The notes under the pieces were generated by a model that did not search any database, was not told the DNA's origin, and saw only the letters and a program-made list of their open reading frames with translations. From NCBI GenBank assembly GCA_003255025.1, contig QANY01008571.1, positions 430,452-494,451 on the forward strand: a DNA stretch of 64,000 bases. The letters are read 5' to 3'. Shown piece by piece: positions 59,072-64,000 of the stretch. Position 1 is the first letter of the stretch; each line of letters starts with the position of its first letter. The position numbers and the translations under genes are program-made. This stretch comes from Datisca glomerata. Lineage: Eukaryota; Streptophyta; Magnoliopsida; Cucurbitales; Datiscaceae.

Positions 59072-59860
59072 TCATAAATCAAGATATTTGTCAATGGTAG
59101 CAGACAAGGTTGTCTTTGGCACAGCGCCAATAACACTTTCTTTCTTCTGTCCATCCTTGAAAAACAGGACAGTTGGAATGCTCCTGATTCCACATTGAGT
59201 TGCAATTTTAGGACACTCATCAGTGTTCACCGTATAACAGGCAATTTTTCCAGCATATTCTTTTGCTAATTCTTCAATAACTGGTTTAATCATTCTACAT
59301 GGTTCACACCATGGTGCCCAAAACTCCACTAGCACTGTGCTTCCTTTACCTATTACTAGCTCATGCCAGCTTGAATCTGTCACGCTAGACTGCACAAATT
59401 CTTTGCACTATCATTAATGGGGTTCACATAATAAATTAACACGAGTATAACAACATTCTTACTCATGGGTTTCAATGAAGATGTTATGATAGATAAAAAT
59501 AATTATATAAATGAATTTACTATATTAATAATTTTTTTCTTATTTCACTTTACTTTTATTTTTCAATATCCAAACATAGTCTTCTAGAGTTTCTGGAAAT
59601 GTCTTTTGTTAAACCCATGACCTGTGCGCCTATCATATAGTTACAAGCTCGTCCTTACCACTAAGATACCCTTAAGTGAGTCCGGGTAGAACAACCCATA
59701 ACTCCCATTATAAGAAAAGATTATGGATAGGAAGGTAGATTGTTACCTTCATCTATAGCTTCACGAGCTTTGCAGACAACTCTGAGTTTTTGAATGCTGT
59801 TAGTGAGAGGAGCAAAAGTTGGTGGAGAAGGAGAGAATGCCAACATGGGTTTCTTCAAAC
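59072..59860 (-). CDS. Thioredoxin m (plastid type), first exon not found
   Basis: m-type thioredoxins reduce disulfides of chloroplast enzymes using electrons from ferredoxin-thioredoxin reductase. Two exons are visible: 59860-59747 and 59400-59072 (stop TGA 59074-59072), joined at GTAACA and GCAAAG splice sites in phase. The first encodes [14 protein letters not shown]...[14 protein letters not shown], the end of a Ser/Pro-rich transit peptide. The second is the full fold: [53 protein letters not shown]. The active site is WCEPC (59311-59297) instead of WCGPC. The fold also has extra Cys at DECPK and TQCG. An acceptor-like CTACAG precedes 59860, so the transit peptide probably starts in an upstream exon. 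None is evident to 64000. Confidence 0.9.
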
Positions 59861-60354
59861 CTGTAGGGCATATTTACCTTTTCTAATGAAGAATATGAAT
59901 GAAAATACCGTGGAGCAGTCAATAGCAAATCTACCCTAGGACCAGGGACATGTGTCCCCTAAACCTTATATATCTAGTTTGTATATATATTATACTATAT
60001 TATTTTGTTGCCCGAACCATTAAAATTTATTAAACACTTTTACATAAAATATTACATAAAATAGTCGATACGTAAACCTATAACCCTTAAACTTAACTCT
60101 TTTTATCTCTCTTTCTTATTTTTCTACTATTTTACTCTCTCTCTCACACATCTCTCACTCCTTTCTCTCTCTCAGCAGTCTCTCTCTCCCTCTCTCTTTC
60201 CTAAGTCATAGCCTTTCTTTCTCTCTTTTCTCTCTCCCCCAAGTCCTATCATAGCCCTCTCTCTCCCCCAAGTCCTATCATAGCCCTCTCTCTCCCCCAA
60301 GTCTCAAGCCATCTCTCTCCTCTAAGTCAAGCCGTCTCTCTCTTATTTAAATTA
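59861..60354. other. Upstream region of thioredoxin m; CT-rich minisatellite
   Basis: The first 200 bases are AT-rich. Bases 60120-60345 are CTCTCT-rich and contain three units of a 29-base repeat starting at 60241, 60270 and 60299 (AAGTCCTATCATAGCC plus CTCTCTCTCCCCC). This could be intron or promoter of the thioredoxin gene; no TATA box was assigned. Confidence 0.55.
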
Positions 60355-60764
60355 GGGTTATTTGTAAAATCTATACCCTTGTCATTTTGATTAAGAATTT
60401 TTATTCATTTTCTCAAAATTCAGTATTTTACACCCTGACTCATCACAATTAATATAAAAAAATTTAAACGTTCTTTTTCATCATCATTTCTTTCTTTTTC
60501 CCCATGCAAAGATCAAATCAATACTCACTCCTTCACTTCTCTTCTTCCCCTCATTGTTTCGTCTATACTTTCTAGTTCGTTTTCTCCATGATTTCCTATT
60601 CAACGTAACAACGAACTGAGACTTGAGAAAATATTTTTTTGTTTATATTTTGTGAATTCTTTTACATTTCTTTGGATTATAAACCGATGAGGGATTCAAG
60701 ATTGATTATTGTGTGAATGGTGTTAATTTCTGTAGCTAGATTGCTGTCTAACAAGAGATAAAAT

Positions 60765-61708
60765 GATTACTTGAAATGTTCAAGTAGTATTTTTTTACTA
60801 CTTGAATCCTTCAAGTAGTCACATGCTCTAAGTATAAATAATTGCATAAAATAAAATGACTACTTGAAGGGTTCGAGTAGTCATAAAACACTACTTGAAC
60901 CCTTCAAGTAGTTACATGTCTCTATCTAAAATCGATGATAACATATAATTTGACTACTTGAAGGGTTCAAGTAGTGTTTTTTGAATATGTGAACCCTTCA
61001 AGTAGTCACATGTTCTCTGTATAAATCACTACATAAAATAAAATGACTATTTGAAGGGTTCAAGTAGTCTTTTTACTATTTAAACCCTTCAAGTAGTAAT
61101 TTGCTTACTGGACAATAGATTTCCAAGAGAAAAAAAATTACTTGATAGGTTCAAGTAGCAAAAAATTACTACTCGAACCCTTCAAGTGGTGACGAGTTTA
61201 TCGGACAATAAACTTCATGAGATTAAAAGCTACTTGAAGGGTTCAAGTAGTAAAAAATTACTACTTAAACTTTTCAAGTAGTGACAAGCTTACTGGACAA
61301 CAGACTTCAAGAGAAAAAAAATTACTTGAAGGGTTCAAGTAGTAAAAAAATAATATTTGAACCATTCAAGTAGTCACATGCTCTTTATATAAATCATTGC
61401 ATGAAACAAAATGACTACTTGAAGGGTTCAAGTAGTCATAAAACATTACTTGAACCCTTCAAGTAGCGACGAGCTTGCTGGACAACAGACTTTAAGAGAT
61501 AAAAACTACTTGAAGTGTTTAAGTAGCAAAAAGTGACTATTTAAACCCTTCCAGTAGTCATTTTTGTCTCCAACAATCAAATTTTTAGTGAGCATGTGAT
61601 TACTTGAAATGTTCAAATAATCATTTTTTACTACTTGAATTCTTCAAGTAATTTTTCTCTTTAAATCTGTTGTCTGGTAAGTGCTTCACTACTTGAATGG
61701 TTCAAGTA
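60765..61708. repeat. Palindrome array B-left
   Basis: Paired palindromes CTACTTGAAGGGTTCAAGTAG and CTACTTGAACCCTTCAAGTAG are separated by short loops such as TAAAAAATTA. The linkers are TGACGAGCTTACTGGACAAC with AGACTTCAAGAGAAAAAAA, or CACATGCTCTNTATAAATCA. The units are well preserved compared with element A. Confidence 0.93.
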
Positions 61709-61975
61709 GTGATGCGGATAGTGCGGCTTTAGAACTTCTGGAACAAATGGATCGTAGCACATGCATGTCAACTTCCGGAAGACATAATTTTTTACTCGGG
61801 TAGAACCACGTGACCCGTAAGATATTAAATCGAAGCTTATTTAGAGATTTATAAGTGAGACCGGGTTTACACATTGCAATCCAATTTCAAGTCCAAAAGA
61901 CACTGTTTTAAGCACTTCTGAAGGGTTCAAGTAATGTTTCGGTCGTAATTTTGGGCTTTTTCATAATTTACATAT
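61709..61975. other. Unique core of element B
   Basis: Starts GATGCGGATAGTGCGGCTTT and shares long stretches with 56401-56640: GGAACAAATGGATCGT, GATATTAAATCGAA, ACTGTTTTAAG, TCGGTCGTAATTTTGGGCTT. A palindrome half (GAAGGGTTCAAGTAATG) sits inside it near 61920. No protein is called. Confidence 0.8.
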
Positions 61976-62059
61976 CTTTTAATTCTAGTTTTTAGAACGG
62001 TATAAATTCATCTTATTCACTTGTTTAAATAATTTTTGATATTTTAATTAGAAAATCGT

Positions 62060-63185
62060 TCTCCTTTCATGAGAAAAAACTACTTGAAGAGTTCAAGTAG
62101 TAAAAAGTTACTATTTGAACCCTTCAAGTAGTGGCGAGCTTACTGGACAACAAATTTCAAAAGAAAAAACTACTTGAAGCGTTCAAGTAGTAAAAAGTTA
62201 CTATTTAAACTCTTCAAGTAGTGGCGAGCTTACTGGACAACAAATTTCAAAAGAAAAAACTACTTGAAGGGTTCAAGTAGTAAAAAGTTACTATTTGAAC
62301 CATTCAAGTAGTGGCGAGCTTACTGGACAACAAAATTCAAAAGAAAAAACTACTTGAAGGGTTCAAGTAGTAAAAAATTAATACTTGAGTTCTCAAATAA
62401 TGATTTGTTTACTGGACAATAGACTTCAAGAGAAAAAAATTACTTGAAGGGTTCAAATAGTATAAAATTACTACTTGAACCCTTCAAGTAGTGACATGCT
62501 TACTAGACAATAGATTTCAAGAGAAAAACTACTTTAAGCGTTCAAGTAGTAAAAAAAATTACTTGAACCTTTCAAGTAGTTATAGAATATATGCAATTTG
62601 CATTGGATGACTAAATATGTACAATATACGTACAAAATATAGTGAAAACTTCATTCTCGATTATTATTAAATAAAAACAAGTAATTATTTTTTTATACAT
62701 ACTTCTAAGTAATTACTTGTTTTGACTTTCAGAATAAAATTCACTACTTGAAGGGTTCAAGTAGTCGTAAATAATTATTTGAACCCTTCAAGTAATCACC
62801 TGGTGTATGAGTGTTGACTGACAAAAAAAATAATTAATTGAAGGGTCAAGTAGTCATAAAAAATAAATTGAACCCTTCAAATAGTTACTTGTTTTGATTT
62901 CTAGACTCAAAATCACTACTTGAAGGGTTCAAATAATCATATGCAACTACTTAAACCCTTCAAGTAGTTACTTATTTTACTTCTAAAATTAAAATCATTA
63001 CTTACTTGAAGGGTTCAAGTAGTTAGATATAACTACTTAAATCCTTCAAGTAGTTACGTCTTGACTTCTAGAATCAAAATCAACATTTGAAAGGTTCAAG
63101 TAGTCAGATACAACTACTTAGATCTTCAAGTAGTTATTTTTTTCACTTCCAGAATCATAATCATTACTCGAAGGGTTCAAAAAAA
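62060..63185. repeat. Palindrome array B-right with exact 90-bp units
   Basis: Units starting CTACTTGAAG at 62080, 62170, 62260 and 62350 are exactly 90 bases apart and nearly identical. Each is palindrome, AAAAAGTTA-type loop, inverted palindrome, then GTGGCGAGCTTACTGGACAA and CAAATTTCAAAAGAAAAAA. From about 62880 the linkers change to TTACTTCCAGAATCAAAATC, the inverted form of the A-left linker. Confidence 0.95.
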
Positions 63186-63189
63186 TAGG

Positions 63190-63480
63190 AGAATGAGAAT
63201 TTGAGTGTGTCTCGTTGAAGAAGAAGAAGAAGAAGAAAAATAATGGGTCTTGTTAAACAAGAAAAATGGGTCTCGTTGAAAAATAAGAAGAATAATGACT
63301 CACTTTCTCACTGAAGAATCATAAAGTCCAATGATAATAACAAAAATAATAATTATAATGAGAAAAAGAAGAAGAAGTAGAAGTAGAAGAAGAAATATGA
63401 TCTTTGTTTAATAAAAGAGAAGGAGAAGAAGTAGAAGAAGAAGAGATGAATGGATTGATTTTATTGTGCATTGGGAAGAG
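63190..63480. repeat. GAAGAAGAAG-rich sub-terminal region of element B
   Basis: Purine triplet repeats (GAAGAAGTAGAAGAAG) mirror the CTTCTTCTACTTC stretch at 54980-55100 in element A and form part of the long imperfect inverted repeat. Confidence 0.7.
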
Positions 63481-63641
63481 AATAAAATTTGATAAGATTA
63501 TTAATATTTAATTCAATTGTGTGAGTCACAGGGTATATGTAGATACCGTATTTTATCCGGCCTAATACATGAAATAAACATGTTTTATATTTTGACTCTT
63601 TTAATAATCCAAGACTATGTGTATAATTTGAAAGCTAATCC

Positions 63642-64000
63642 AATACTAAAATAAGAAAAGTGGTTCAAAGACTAAAAAGTAAAAATTGAAAAAAGAAGAC
63701 TAAAAAGTAAAAATTGAAAAAAAGAAGACTAAAAAGTAAAAATTGAAAAAAGAAGATTAAAAAGTAAAAATTGAAAAAGAGGACTAAAAAATAAAACTTA
63801 AAAAAAGACTAAAAGTAAAAAAAGGCAAACCCTAATTTTGCCTATAAATAAGAATGAAGTCTTCACTTAAGGGGAGGTCTTTGAGGAGAGTAAAAAAAAG
63901 GAGGAAGTCATTTTTTTGAGTGAGAAAGAGAGGGGTTGGAAATAGAGGTGATTTTAGAGAGAGAAAGAAGTTCCATACTTCTATTATCTTCATCTTCTTT
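63642..64000 (+). other. Tandem repeats and TATA box, probable LTR edge
   Basis: Five or six units of about 28-30 bases (AGAAGACTAAAAAGTAAAAA then TTGAAAAA) at 63680-63830 are followed by CCTATAAATAAG (63841-63852), a good TATA box, and a purine-rich leader. This layout is common in the U3-R part of plant LTR retrotransposons. The rest would lie beyond the window. It could equally be the promoter of a plus-strand gene. Confidence 0.45.

Larger units (their letters stand above)
60355..63641. mobile_element. Palindrome-array element B (relative of A)
   Basis: The left end GGGTTATTTGTAAAATCTAT aligns with the left end of A over about 200 bases (shared blocks include TTTTACA-CCTGACTCAT and CATGCAAAGATCAAATCAAT). 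The right end, inverted, shows related blocks (TATACCCTGTGACTCAC, CAATGCAC...AAATCAAT, CTTCTTCTTCTAC). The interior is array, unique core, array. No clear 9-bp target duplication was found, so the outer limits are approximate. No transposase. Confidence 0.65.

Noticed and set aside
59072..59395. Bacterial thioredoxin (contamination or transfer)
   Set aside because: Two exons with plant splice sites, a transit-peptide-like N-terminal exon and m-type sequence features fit an ordinary plant nuclear gene.

Overview
The window is nuclear DNA of a eudicot plant. The evidence is an intron-containing SEUSS gene, an m-type (plastid) thioredoxin gene with GT-AG introns, plant-type Ty1/copia elements with the ...TCAGAGC-type primer site, hAT-type MITEs, a FAR1-type (Mutator-derived) fragment and AT-rich spacers. 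No tRNA, rRNA, CRISPR or prokaryotic operon structure is visible. The species cannot be read from the sequence.

Layout. 1-1.9 kb: minus-strand partial copy of a coding-free LTR retroelement family. 2.3-7.4 kb: complete but mutated copia element (TSD TGTCT). 8.8-10.9 kb: non-autonomous DNA element with long terminal inverted repeats. 12.1-14.0 kb: minus-strand copia gag-integrase remnant. 15.5-16.6 kb: hAT-like element with an 8-bp TSD. 18.0-25.0 kb: complete 7-kb LTR retroelement with no gag or pol, built of several families of tandem repeats (TSD CTCTG). 26.5-31.9 kb: SEUSS last-exon pseudogene split by a minus-strand copia element (TSD CTTTC). 34.6-42.5 kb: third copia element, minus strand, itself carrying a nested hAT-type MITE and a nested 2.56-kb solo LTR. 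43.4-43.8 kb: FAR1-like pseudogene. 46.2-54.1 kb: intact SEUSS gene, 9 coding exons, 862 aa. 54.8-57.5 kb and 60.4-63.6 kb: two related elements made of arrays of nested palindromes. 59.1-59.9 kb: thioredoxin m gene between them, minus strand, with an unusual WCEPC active site and no visible first exon. 63.6-64.0 kb: repeats and a TATA box, probably the edge of another retroelement.

Only two host genes look functional. SEUSS is a nuclear transcriptional co-regulator. Thioredoxin m is a plastid disulfide reductase. Nothing suggests they work together. The rest is a record of nested transposition. The least familiar structure is the pair of palindrome-array elements around the thioredoxin gene. 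Each 21-bp palindrome pairs with an inverted copy of itself across a short loop, and the pairs are tandemly repeated (about 80 bp or exactly 90 bp). Both elements have diverged terminal inverted repeats and share one unique core.
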